This document shows, in pieces, positions 1 to 8,110 of a DNA stretch of 64,000 bases (its first letter is position 1; each line of letters begins with the position of its first letter). Under the pieces are notes generated by a model. That model worked only from the letters and a program-made list of their open reading frames with translations, had not been told where the DNA came from and ran no database searches. The position numbers were made by a program, and so were the translations under genes. Source of the stretch: Deltaproteobacteria bacterium (GTDB lineage: Bacteria > UBA10199 > JACPAL01 > GCA-016699445); contig CP064976.1 in assembly GCA_016699445.1 (NCBI GenBank), positions 2,108,001 through 2,172,000 of the forward strand, given 5' to 3'.

Positions 1-589
1 GAGCCATTTTGAAGAAGGGAGTAGATGGTGCTCGCTTTCTCTTTTTTATCTACGATGATTTGTCGGCAATGAACTTCGTCAGGTACTGAAAATTCTTTTT
101 TATTCTTCTTATAATAATTTTCGACTTCATTGCTGCCGATGGCAATTTTTTGAAAAACCTCCTGGTCGATAAGTTTTTCAACAAGCTTTTTCACGCTGTT
201 TTTCTACCCATTCCTCTTTGGTAATTTTTTAAGCTGCAACTGTCTTAAAATTCCCCATCCGTAAAACCAAAAGCTGTAGCATCTTGAAGGGCATTTTCTT
301 CTTCTGGGGTGAGAGTAATTTTCTTTTCATTCACCTTTTGAATCAAAAGATGTTCTTGGGTGAGGTCATTGATGATTCTTTTTTTGATTGCATAAATACC
401 GTCGGGATCCTTGAGAAGAGCCGTATCAAAATGATCTTTTTCTTCTTTAAAAGTTTGTATCAGCTCTTTGGCCCGGATTTTTTCATCATTTACTTTGGCA
501 ACAACCAACTGATCAGGCGTCTGAGAGCAGGCCAGAAAGTTTAAGAGGCTCGCAAAAGTCAGTAATGTGATAATAGTTCGGGTTGTCAT
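1..589 (-). CDS. SurA/PrsA-like peptidyl-prolyl isomerase lipoprotein (5' part, frameshifted, continues past left edge)
   Basis: The first 114 residues start with a lipoprotein signal ending LLNFLAC (Cys21), followed by a SurA-type N-terminal domain (VVAKVNDEKIRAKELIQTF, then helices). The frame stops at 245, but SurA-like sequence resumes in other frames: first ITKEEWVEKQREK, then KLVEKLIDQEVFQKIAIGSN and EVENYYKKNKKEF, VPDEVHCRQIIVDKKEKA. The last of these is the start of a parvulin rotamase domain. The shifts fall in or beside runs of A and T between about 180 and 247. The protein would be a periplasmic outer-membrane-protein chaperone/isomerase anchored to a membrane. The C-terminal part lies outside the window. 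Family assignment is good; whether the shifts are real or assembly errors cannot be decided here. Confidence 0.6.
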
Positions 590-679
590 TTGGGCTTGCG
601 CATGTAGTGGGCAGCTATCTTAATTGCAACTTTAAGTTTTGAGGATTTTAAAGGCTGAATGCGCCTAATAAGCACCTAT

Positions 680-830
680 ATTCCGCACCTCTTTTTGAAA
701 GAGGTTGTTTTAATTGGTGTAAAATAATTTTGTCATGGCGAGCGAAGCGTGGCCATCTCCCGCGATAAAACGTGAGATCGCCACGCCCTTCGGGCTCGCG
801 ATGACACTCAGGAAAAATCAACTGCGGAAT
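680..830. repeat. 151-bp MITE-like palindromic repeat, copy 1
   Basis: The element is bounded by the inverted ends ATTCCGCA and TGCGGAAT. Its middle (732-805) forms a long imperfect hairpin, with arms beginning GTCATGGCGAGCGAAGC and ending GGGCTCGCGATGAC. An identical copy in opposite orientation lies at 31138-31288. A 64-codon open frame on the minus strand (648-842) is a by-product of the hairpin and is not a gene. Hairpin repeats of the GTCAT..CGAGC..GAAG type are widespread bacterial REP/MITE-like elements; mobilisation in trans is inferred. Confidence 0.85.
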
Positions 831-882
831 TTTGGAATGCACCTAATAAGCAACTTTTAGTAAAATAAACCGATAAAGAAAT

Positions 883-1950
883 ATGACTTTTTCATTGTCC
901 CAGCTTGGCTCTCGTTCTTTCCCTCCTTTAAGGGAGAGTCAATCAGCCATAGAGTTCCCAGCGCCCACTCCACAATTGCCATTGGTGGCATTGCCATCAA
1001 GAGCACCTTCATTGTCAGTTGAAAGATCACTTCCATTATTTGATCCACGGTACCGTGCTTCTGTACCTGTCCCTTTTGTGTGTATGGGGCTTTCATTAGA
1101 GGATAATTCCACAATTGCCATCGGTGTCTCGCTGGCTGTTGCCGCTGGAATAGGAATCGCAGCCAAAAGATTTGGACCTTATTTGAAAGAAGAAGTTCGA
1201 TATTTGAGAAATAGTTGGTCAATGCGTGTGGCAGATAATCAAATGAAAAAAATAGCAGCTTGTTTTACTGTTGATAATATTTATGATGGTTTGACGGATT
1301 CAAATCCAGATATTCGTCGTGGCACAGTGAAATATGTATATCTTGAAAAATTAGATTCTGATTTATTGAAAAATATCCTGGAATATTCAGATAGAGATAC
1401 TTCTTTAAGGCGACAGTGTCTTTTGGTGTCTACTCTGATAAATTATGGAAATCATCCTCTCCGAGATAGTGATATTATCCGACTTGCTCGTGGCTTAGCT
1501 CTCGATTGGCATTCAAACGACTACAAAAACTGTTTGTTTTATATGGCTTGGGGAAAAATAAAAGCTGATCATAAGATTTCAAATGAGTGTTTGGATGTTT
1601 TAAGAGACATTTTTCTTGAGAGCTCTTTAAAAGATGGAAGCGCAAATCAAATAGCAGAGGAAATGGTTTCGGTAGTTTTTTATAGAGGAAAAGGTGCTAT
1701 TGAATCGTTTTGGCGTCAAGAGCACTTACCCCCTCTTTATAAAAGAGTCATGGCAGATGAGATTGTACATTTTGCTAAAACACATGCATTTGATTCCAAT
1801 GGTTTTATTCAAGAGACGACCCTTCAGGAATGTCGAGACTGTCTTAAAACGCCTATTCGTGAAGGTTGGTTTTTGCGATGGTTTGGATGGGGAGATGCGG
1901 ATCCGAAAATTCCAGGAGTGGAAATCAAGAAGCCCAAAGATTCTAAGTAA
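883..1950 (+). CDS. unknown protein with proline-rich N-terminus and one membrane segment
   Basis: A 355-residue protein I do not recognise. Residues 20-66 are rich in Pro, Ser and Leu and look unstructured. Residues about 76-95 (NSTIAIGVSLAVAAGIGIAA) form a probable single membrane helix. The rest (about 100-330) is helical, with segments spaced like HEAT/ARM repeats (for example PDIRRGTVKYVYLEKL), and the C-terminus is basic. There is no signal peptide before the Pro-rich part. The ribosome binding site is weak (a run of A and G just before the ATG). It converges on the HipA-type kinase gene with a 14-bp gap. The Pro/Ser-rich start followed by a helical body recurs in other unassigned proteins of this window. 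Confidence 0.6.
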   Translation: MTFSLSQLGSRSFPPLRESQSAIEFPAPTPQLPLVALPSRAPSLSVERSLPLFDPRYRASVPVPFVCMGLSLEDNSTIAIGVSLAVAAGIGIAAKRFGPYLKEEVRYLRNSWSMRVADNQMKKIAACFTVDNIYDGLTDSNPDIRRGTVKYVYLEKLDSDLLKNILEYSDRDTSLRRQCLLVSTLINYGNHPLRDSDIIRLARGLALDWHSNDYKNCLFYMAWGKIKADHKISNECLDVLRDIFLESSLKDGSANQIAEEMVSVVFYRGKGAIESFWRQEHLPPLYKRVMADEIVHFAKTHAFDSNGFIQETTLQECRDCLKTPIREGWFLRWFGWGDADPKIPGVEIKKPKDSK

Positions 1951-1964
1951 AGATCTTAGAAATC

Positions 1965-3323
1965 TTATAGCTTCAATTGATTCAGTTTTTCTGTGTTGAG
2001 CGCTGTTAATTTTTTAAACCCTTTTGAGATTTCAGGATCTGTTTGTACTTTTGTCCAAAAATCAAGAACGGCCGCAAGGGCTCGCTCCCAAACAGGGAGC
2101 TCGGAAACTTTTGGATGGACAGGATCAAAGGGCCTCTCAACAAGTTGATTTTGTTGTGGAGCGTACATCATCGGGAGCATGTCATATATAGGAGCCATCC
2201 CGGTGATTTTTTCTCCCTCGCAGAAAAAAGAAATATTGCCGTGATGTCGATCTGTATTGCCAATCAATTTCCCAAAAACTTCAAGCCAGACGATATCGTG
2301 ATAAGTCTTTTGATCGATAACTTTTTGTCGGCATAAGGATTCAGCTGTTTCCGTCCATGTCTTTAATTGACCTACAAACTCCAGATCCAAAGCTCGTAAT
2401 GAGATGATGCCTCGTCGGCCACCATGGGTGTTTCGATCAAAACGTTCTGATTCTAGAAAGAGCCGATCTTGGCTCCATAAAAGAGACGAGGCAGGTGCTT
2501 GATGCTTATGTTGTTTCAAAACTTCATGAGCAAGATGTTCGCAAACCAATAGGTCAGCAATACGCTGGCTGATAGTGTCGATGACGGGCGGTGAAAATTT
2601 GACGAGGACATGGCGATGTCCTTTTTTTGTTTCAACAATGGAGAGGAATTTCGGCTGTTCCCCTCCAGCCGAAGAACCAGGAATTCCCTTCGAAAGTACG
2701 AGGGTGGCTACGTGAGGATATTGTTTCTTACGATTATTTTTAGGTGTGACATCTAAGCGGCTAATGCGGTTTTTGAGGTATGTTTCATAAGAATTTTCAC
2801 CGATGAGAAAGTTTCCAATAAGATCGTAGCCGTAGCGCGTGAGGTAAAAAAGGTTGTGATCATCCGTCCATGTTTGAATATCCTGAGGAAGGTCCAGCTC
2901 CGGATATAATCGAGGAACGAGTCTTCCTAAAAATCCTGAAGGTCGAAGGTCTTCAAAAAAATAAGGTAGAGCTTCATAAATGCGACTCGAGAGATTTTCA
3001 ATTTTTGACTCGAGATAAAAACCTTTAGGGGCAAGGGGATAAAGTGTCGCCGCTTGAGAAAGGGTCCCTTTTTCATTAATGGAAAAAACAGGAATATCAG
3101 GCTTTCCCCAAGCTCCGTTTCTGGCCACGGCATAAAGTGTTTTAGGTCCTTGTCCTATCCTAAGAAGGATGTGAGTATTTTGAGTGATAAGCCGTGAAAA
3201 AGTGGGTTGGCTAATGTCAATGCGAGCACAAATCTCCTGAGTTGTCGTTGGGCCTGATTGAGACAGCAGGAGTAAAATCTTTTTCAAAAGGTCTTGTTGA
3301 TCGACAATAGGCTTTTTTGGCAT
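1965..3323 (-). CDS. HipA-family serine/threonine kinase, YjjJ/HipH-like, with N-terminal HTH
   Basis: A 452-residue protein with an N-terminal winged helix-turn-helix (about 1-60; TTQEICARIDISQPTFSRLI), a linker, and a HipA-like kinase domain. Visible kinase motifs are the glycine-rich SSAGGEQPKFL near residue 218 and the catalytic loop GNTDRHHGNISFF near residue 358, followed by a metal-binding IYDMLP. This order and length match E. coli YjjJ (HipH), a stand-alone HipA homologue carrying its own DNA-binding domain, rather than a HipBA pair. Consistent with that, no separate HipB gene is adjacent. HipA kinases phosphorylate tRNA synthetases or other targets and cause growth arrest; the target here is unknown. 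The upstream region (3324-3422) is very AT-rich and may hold the promoter and operator. Confidence 0.85.
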   Translation of the reverse strand: MPKKPIVDQQDLLKKILLLLSQSGPTTTQEICARIDISQPTFSRLITQNTHILLRIGQGPKTLYAVARNGAWGKPDIPVFSINEKGTLSQAATLYPLAPKGFYLESKIENLSSRIYEALPYFFEDLRPSGFLGRLVPRLYPELDLPQDIQTWTDDHNLFYLTRYGYDLIGNFLIGENSYETYLKNRISRLDVTPKNNRKKQYPHVATLVLSKGIPGSSAGGEQPKFLSIVETKKGHRHVLVKFSPPVIDTISQRIADLLVCEHLAHEVLKQHKHQAPASSLLWSQDRLFLESERFDRNTHGGRRGIISLRALDLEFVGQLKTWTETAESLCRQKVIDQKTYHDIVWLEVFGKLIGNTDRHHGNISFFCEGEKITGMAPIYDMLPMMYAPQQNQLVERPFDPVHPKVSELPVWERALAAVLDFWTKVQTDPEISKGFKKLTALNTEKLNQLKL

Positions 3324-3422
3324 TCTTTTAGAATAGATTACTAGTATAAAATATCAATATATATTATATGCTTGTATGTATTTAATAGTTTATTAGAATA
3401 AATATAGAATAGACTGTCTGCT

Positions 3423-6400
3423 TCAGAGGGTTACCCCCATCTCCCTCAAAAACTTTTTCGCTTCTTCTAAAGCTAACGTCGGGCTGGCGATGGGCTTCAT
3501 GACGACGAAGCGCATGTCGGGAGTGAGTTTGTAGAGCCTGGGTGAACGCGTCACGCGTTCGGTGAGAAAATCTGGGTTGAGTGGGGTGGATGGATCGAAG
3601 GCGTAGGAAAAATATTTTCCGTCGAAGCGGATTTGTTTCAAGCGTAGTTTTTTGGCGTGTACTTTGATGAGTGAGAGTTGGAGTAAGTTTTCCACTTCGG
3701 GAGGGAGATCGCCAAAGCGGTCTTTGAGTTCGTGTTCAATGATCTCTGTTTCATCTTCAGAATTCATCGAAGCGAGTCTTCGGTAAAACTCCAAACGCAA
3801 GGCTGGGTCGTCGATATAGTCTGTCGGAAGATAAGAAGGAATGGGGAAGTGAAGTTCGGGATCGATTTCATCCAAAATATGTTCACCTTTAAGCTCACGG
3901 ATCGCTTTATTTAAAATATCCGTATAGAGTTCATAACCGATAGCTTCCATTTGGCCTGATTGTTTAGTGCCCAAAAGATTTCCCGCACCGCGAATTTCCA
4001 AATCATAAGTCGCAATCTTATGGCCTGAGCCTAAATCAGAAAATCGCTGGAGTACATCGAGGCGAAGTTGAGATTCTTTAGTCAGCGGTTTTCCAGGAGG
4101 TACCAGAAGATAGGCATAAGCACGGTGATTGCCGCGCCCCACGCGGCCTCGGAGTTGGTAAATTTGCGAAAGGCCAAAATGATCAGCATTATTAATGATC
4201 AATGTATTTGCTGTCGGCACGTCGATACCAGATTCAATAATCGTCGTGCAGAGAAGCACATTAAAATCCTGATGAAAAAAACGAACCATGACTTCTTCAA
4301 GTCCATCAGCATCCATCTGACCATGAGCGATTTCAATTTTAGCTTCTGGAATAATTTCCTGAAGTTGAGCTTTCATGCGACCAATAGTTTGAACTTCGTT
4401 GTGAACAAAAAATACTTGTCCACCACGCTTGAGCTCACGTGATATGGCATCGTGAATTTTATCCGGATCAAAGGGTGTGACAAACGTGCGGATGGCCAAA
4501 CGATCCACCGGAGGTGTTTCAATCACGCTGATATTTCGAATGCCCACAATCGACATGTAAAACGTTCGTGGAATCGGTGTGGCTGAAAGCGCCAAGACAT
4601 CGACACTTTTTTTCAAGCGTTTGACTTTTTCTTTATGTTCAACGCCAAATCGATGTTCTTCATCTATCACTAAAAGTCCCAGATCTTTAAAGGAGACATC
4701 CGATTGCAATAGGCGATGTGTGCCAACGACGATATCAATTTTACCTTGAGCTAAATCCAAAAGAGTTTTTTTATTTTCGGCAGGAGAGCGAAAGCGTGAC
4801 ATCATGGCGACTTTAACCGGATAGTCTCGAAAGCGTTCCTGCAAACGTTCAAAATGCTGAAAAGCAAGCAGTGTGGTCGGCACCAGAATCGCAACTTGTT
4901 TCCCATCTAAAACCGCTTTAAAAGCCGCCCGCATCGCGACTTCTGTTTTTCCATAACCGACATCTCCCAAGACCAAACGATCCATCGGCTTTTCATTCAT
5001 CATATCGCCCAAAACATCAGAAATGGCTTTTTCCTGATCGATAGTTTCTTCGTAAGGAAAGCTGGCTTCAAAAGCTTCAAACATTTCATTGGGAGGTGAA
5101 AAAGCAAAACCCTTTCCAGCCGTGCGCGCGGCATAGAGGTTGAGAAGTTCGCCTGCGAGTTCTTTAATGACTTTTTCTGCTTTGGTGCGAATCTTGGCCC
5201 AAGACGCTCCACCCATTTTGTCGAGTGTGGGAAGCTGATCTTCAGCGCCTTTGTAGCGCTGAACCAAATTCATACGGTAAACAGGAAGATAGAGTTTGTC
5301 GCCGTCTTTGTATTCAATGACGAGGAAATCATTCTTCACGCCATTGACATCCATCTGCAGCAGACCTTGATAGAGGCCAATTCCATGATCTTTGTGAACC
5401 AAAGGGCTACCGGGTTTGAGTTCAGCAAACGAAGACAATCCATCTTTTTGTTTTCCGTCTTTTCGTTTTGTCTTCTGTCCAAAAATTTCTTCTTCAGTGA
5501 GAAGTGTGAAATGATTTTGTAAATCCCTAAATCCCCGGTGAGGTGTTTGTGTCAGAAGAGTAATAGCACCGACTTTTTTTTCGGTTTCTAAAAAACTTTT
5601 TTCCGAAAAAATCAGATTTTGAAAATGAGGTGAGAGGAGATCCAGCAAACGATCCGCATGCGTTTTAGTACTAGAGGCAATAAAGACAGCGTCTGTATCG
5701 GTCCATTCTCTCAAGTGTTTAACTAAAGGTGCTAAGGGTTCGATGCTTTTTCGGCTTTGATCAATTTCACGACGGATGTTTTCGTGCGTGGTAAAACTTG
5801 GCTGTGCCGTTTCAATTGTTTCCAAAAAAGGAATGACAGTTAAAACATTGGAATTCTGTAAATGATTTTGGATTTCAGAGGGGCTCAATAGAAGTTCTTC
5901 GGGAGAGATTAATTTTTTATCTTTGGTGAAATGTTCAAAATCGTGATTGAGATCGTCGACAAGAGTTTCAAGATTCATTTCTTCAAGAAGAAATAAAGTC
6001 GAAGGTGGTAGCCAATCCCATAACGTTCCCGATTCATAAAAAAGAGGCAGAAGATTTTCGATGCCGGGAAAATGAATGCCTTCTTTGATTTTTTCCACGG
6101 GCTCGGACCAAAAAGAGCGGGTGAGATCCCGAGATTCTGCAAGGGCTCTAGCTTGAGAAGAAAATCGTTGGACGGTTTCAGGTGTCAAAATCACTTCGCG
6201 TACGGGAAGAATTGTGGCTTGTTCATTTTCGGAAAAAGTTCGAATTGTTTTTTGCGAAAGAAGGTCAAACTCGCGTATTGATTCGATCTCATCGCCAAAC
6301 CATTCAATGCGCAGAGGGTTTTCGTGGGCGGGAGAGAAGACATCGATTAAAAAACCTCGGATGGCAAAATTCCCTCTATCTGAAACCAAAGGACTGTTTT

Positions 6401-6839
6401 GATAACCCCATTCTCCAAGCATTTTTAAAAGTTCGGACCTTTCGACCAAGTTTCCCTTTTGAAGAGTGTAGGCTTGGAAAAATCCAGGCTTGGGTATTCG
6501 GCGTCGCAGAGCGGAAAGAGTGGTGATGAGAATTTGCGGAAGCTGATTTTGACTTAACTTAAAAAGAGTCGTGAGTCGTTCACAGGAAATATCGGCATGA
6601 GGCGAGAGGCCTGAAAAAGGCAGAACATCATAAGCAGGAAAAGAATTCATTGAAATAGAAAAAAAACGAAGCTGCTCTTCGAAGAAAATAGCAGTTTTGG
6701 TATCTGGCGCCACATAGACAATGAGGTTATTCTCTTCCTGAATTTTTTTGGAAATCAAATAGGCCAAGGCCGAAGAACGGGTGATGGGTGGAATTCCGTG
6801 AAGAAGAGACATAGGGAGTGGGGGATATAGAAAAATCAC
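3423..6839 (-). CDS. mfd: transcription-repair coupling factor Mfd
   Basis: This 1138-residue protein has the usual Mfd size and domain order. It has an N-terminal UvrB-like, UvrA-interacting region (1 to about 350), then the RNA-polymerase-binding CarD-like domain (about 475-560; SPLVHKDHGIGLYQG). The SF2 translocase follows, with Walker A GDVGYGKTE near 626, DEEH near 726, the SATPIPRT motif, and QLRGRVGRG near 898. The C-terminal TRCF domain is also present. Mfd removes RNA polymerase stalled at DNA lesions and recruits UvrA. The frame is uninterrupted over 3.4 kb, in contrast to many neighbours. MSLLHG, nine codons in, is a possible alternative start. It is divergent from the unknown gene at 6878 with 38 bp between. 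Confidence 0.97.
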   Translation of the reverse strand: MIFLYPPLPMSLLHGIPPITRSSALAYLISKKIQEENNLIVYVAPDTKTAIFFEEQLRFFSISMNSFPAYDVLPFSGLSPHADISCERLTTLFKLSQNQLPQILITTLSALRRRIPKPGFFQAYTLQKGNLVERSELLKMLGEWGYQNSPLVSDRGNFAIRGFLIDVFSPAHENPLRIEWFGDEIESIREFDLLSQKTIRTFSENEQATILPVREVILTPETVQRFSSQARALAESRDLTRSFWSEPVEKIKEGIHFPGIENLLPLFYESGTLWDWLPPSTLFLLEEMNLETLVDDLNHDFEHFTKDKKLISPEELLLSPSEIQNHLQNSNVLTVIPFLETIETAQPSFTTHENIRREIDQSRKSIEPLAPLVKHLREWTDTDAVFIASSTKTHADRLLDLLSPHFQNLIFSEKSFLETEKKVGAITLLTQTPHRGFRDLQNHFTLLTEEEIFGQKTKRKDGKQKDGLSSFAELKPGSPLVHKDHGIGLYQGLLQMDVNGVKNDFLVIEYKDGDKLYLPVYRMNLVQRYKGAEDQLPTLDKMGGASWAKIRTKAEKVIKELAGELLNLYAARTAGKGFAFSPPNEMFEAFEASFPYEETIDQEKAISDVLGDMMNEKPMDRLVLGDVGYGKTEVAMRAAFKAVLDGKQVAILVPTTLLAFQHFERLQERFRDYPVKVAMMSRFRSPAENKKTLLDLAQGKIDIVVGTHRLLQSDVSFKDLGLLVIDEEHRFGVEHKEKVKRLKKSVDVLALSATPIPRTFYMSIVGIRNISVIETPPVDRLAIRTFVTPFDPDKIHDAISRELKRGGQVFFVHNEVQTIGRMKAQLQEIIPEAKIEIAHGQMDADGLEEVMVRFFHQDFNVLLCTTIIESGIDVPTANTLIINNADHFGLSQIYQLRGRVGRGNHRAYAYLLVPPGKPLTKESQLRLDVLQRFSDLGSGHKIATYDLEIRGAGNLLGTKQSGQMEAIGYELYTDILNKAIRELKGEHILDEIDPELHFPIPSYLPTDYIDDPALRLEFYRRLASMNSEDETEIIEHELKDRFGDLPPEVENLLQLSLIKVHAKKLRLKQIRFDGKYFSYAFDPSTPLNPDFLTERVTRSPRLYKLTPDMRFVVMKPIASPTLALEEAKKFLREMGVTL

Positions 6840-6877
6840 TAACTAAACCAACATTTTTCTGTTAATTATAAAGACTT

Positions 6878-8098
6878 ATGGGAACCGAAGACAGTTCACG
6901 CATTGGCCAACGACCTTTAGTATCGCAACCCTCTCACGAGGTGCATGATCATCAGGAAGTTGAAACCCATGATTTTTCCCAGCCTGTTCAGCAAACCATT
7001 GAACAAAATCACGATCGCTATGGTTCGCAATTGGTCAATCGTGTCATGAGGGGCTTGAGTGCGTTGATGCTGCATCGAGGTGGAAGAGCTGCAGATGTGG
7101 CTTCAAGGTCATCGCCGTCATCTCATGCGGACTCTCTTGATTCCATGATTTTAAAAGATGGAAAGTTAGTGAGTACAAAAGGCTCTAAATCTGATTCTCC
7201 TACGATACGTCACTCGAAAGATATTTCAAAACAAGAACTCAGTGCTTTTGAAAAAGTATTTTTAGCTCATTTTGAAAGTGGCGCAGCTATTGGCGAAAAA
7301 CTGCCTCCGGGCATTCAGAAGTTTTTGAAAAAAGGTACACAAGAGTGGGTGGGATTTTTTAATCATCTAGCTCCTTTTGCGATGAAAAAGAGCGTCAAGG
7401 CCGGCGATATTCAGAGTGTGATTTTTCGTGGTGTGTTGGAAGAAGTTGTGGATGGGAAAAAACAAATTTTTTTAATTTCTGATGTAACATTGCCCGCTCA
7501 ACCAGGTCGTCTTCAAAAGACTGTGGAAAAGTTTGTGCGCATCGCTTTACCAGAACAACAAGATATTTTGCTCCAGCTTTTAAACGAACTCAGTCAAAAA
7601 AACTCTGGAGATGCGTTGCCGACTGAATTCACGAATCTTTTAGCAAAGCTTGGGAGTGAAGGATTATTCTCCTACGAAGCTCTTTCACATCGGATTATGG
7701 ATGCTAGCGCAGTGACCAATGAAAATAAGTTTTTGGCTGAAACGTACCAATCTCCGGATCAAGTCCGCCTTTCAAGTATGCGAGAAGGGACGAGACAGTC
7801 CACGCAAGGCATTGCTCTGGACGCACGCACAGAGGCTTTGATGGTTTCTCAACATTTGCCAGGCTCTTTATCCATGAGCCCGAAGACTTTAGGGCCTATG
7901 AAAAAGAAAAACGGGGGAGACGAAGAGAGATTTTTAGAAAATCCTCTCATTCAAATCCCACCTTATTTATTAAACCTCCCCAAATCCCGCCTCCCGTCTT
8001 TTAAAGGCAAGCCAAAGTGGTACATTGCTTTTATTTATAGTATTGTTTCGACACTAGTTCTCATAGGTGTCTCTTACATCCTGCGACATCTTCTTTGA
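6878..8098 (+). CDS. unknown tail-anchored protein
   Basis: A 406-residue protein of unknown family. The first 60 residues are hydrophilic, rich in His, Gln and Glu. A serine-rich low-complexity stretch follows at about 70-90, then a mixed helical region. The only hydrophobic segment is at the extreme C-terminus (about 384-406; IAFIYSIVSTLVLIGVSYIL), so the protein looks tail-anchored with its bulk in the cytoplasm. No signal peptide and no catalytic motif are visible. No strong ribosome binding site precedes the ATG. It converges on the 579-residue unknown gene with a 12-bp gap. It may belong to the same lineage-specific group as the proteins at 883 and 8111. Confidence 0.6.
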   Translation: MGTEDSSRIGQRPLVSQPSHEVHDHQEVETHDFSQPVQQTIEQNHDRYGSQLVNRVMRGLSALMLHRGGRAADVASRSSPSSHADSLDSMILKDGKLVSTKGSKSDSPTIRHSKDISKQELSAFEKVFLAHFESGAAIGEKLPPGIQKFLKKGTQEWVGFFNHLAPFAMKKSVKAGDIQSVIFRGVLEEVVDGKKQIFLISDVTLPAQPGRLQKTVEKFVRIALPEQQDILLQLLNELSQKNSGDALPTEFTNLLAKLGSEGLFSYEALSHRIMDASAVTNENKFLAETYQSPDQVRLSSMREGTRQSTQGIALDARTEALMVSQHLPGSLSMSPKTLGPMKKKNGGDEERFLENPLIQIPPYLLNLPKSRLPSFKGKPKWYIAFIYSIVSTLVLIGVSYILRHLL

Positions 8099-8110
8099 TG
8101 ATTGCTTCTT

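Noticed and set aside
648..842. 64-codon minus-strand open frame containing HREPEGRGD
   Set aside because: It lies wholly within the palindromic repeat and its flanks; the same peptide would arise from every copy of the hairpin. No ribosome binding site.
939..1222. Minus-strand frames opposite the gene at 883
   Set aside because: Low-complexity shadows of the Pro/Ser-rich N-terminus; no start signals and no family resemblance.
6072..6526. Plus-strand frames opposite mfd
   Set aside because: They lie inside the fully conserved mfd coding region and show no protein-like pattern.
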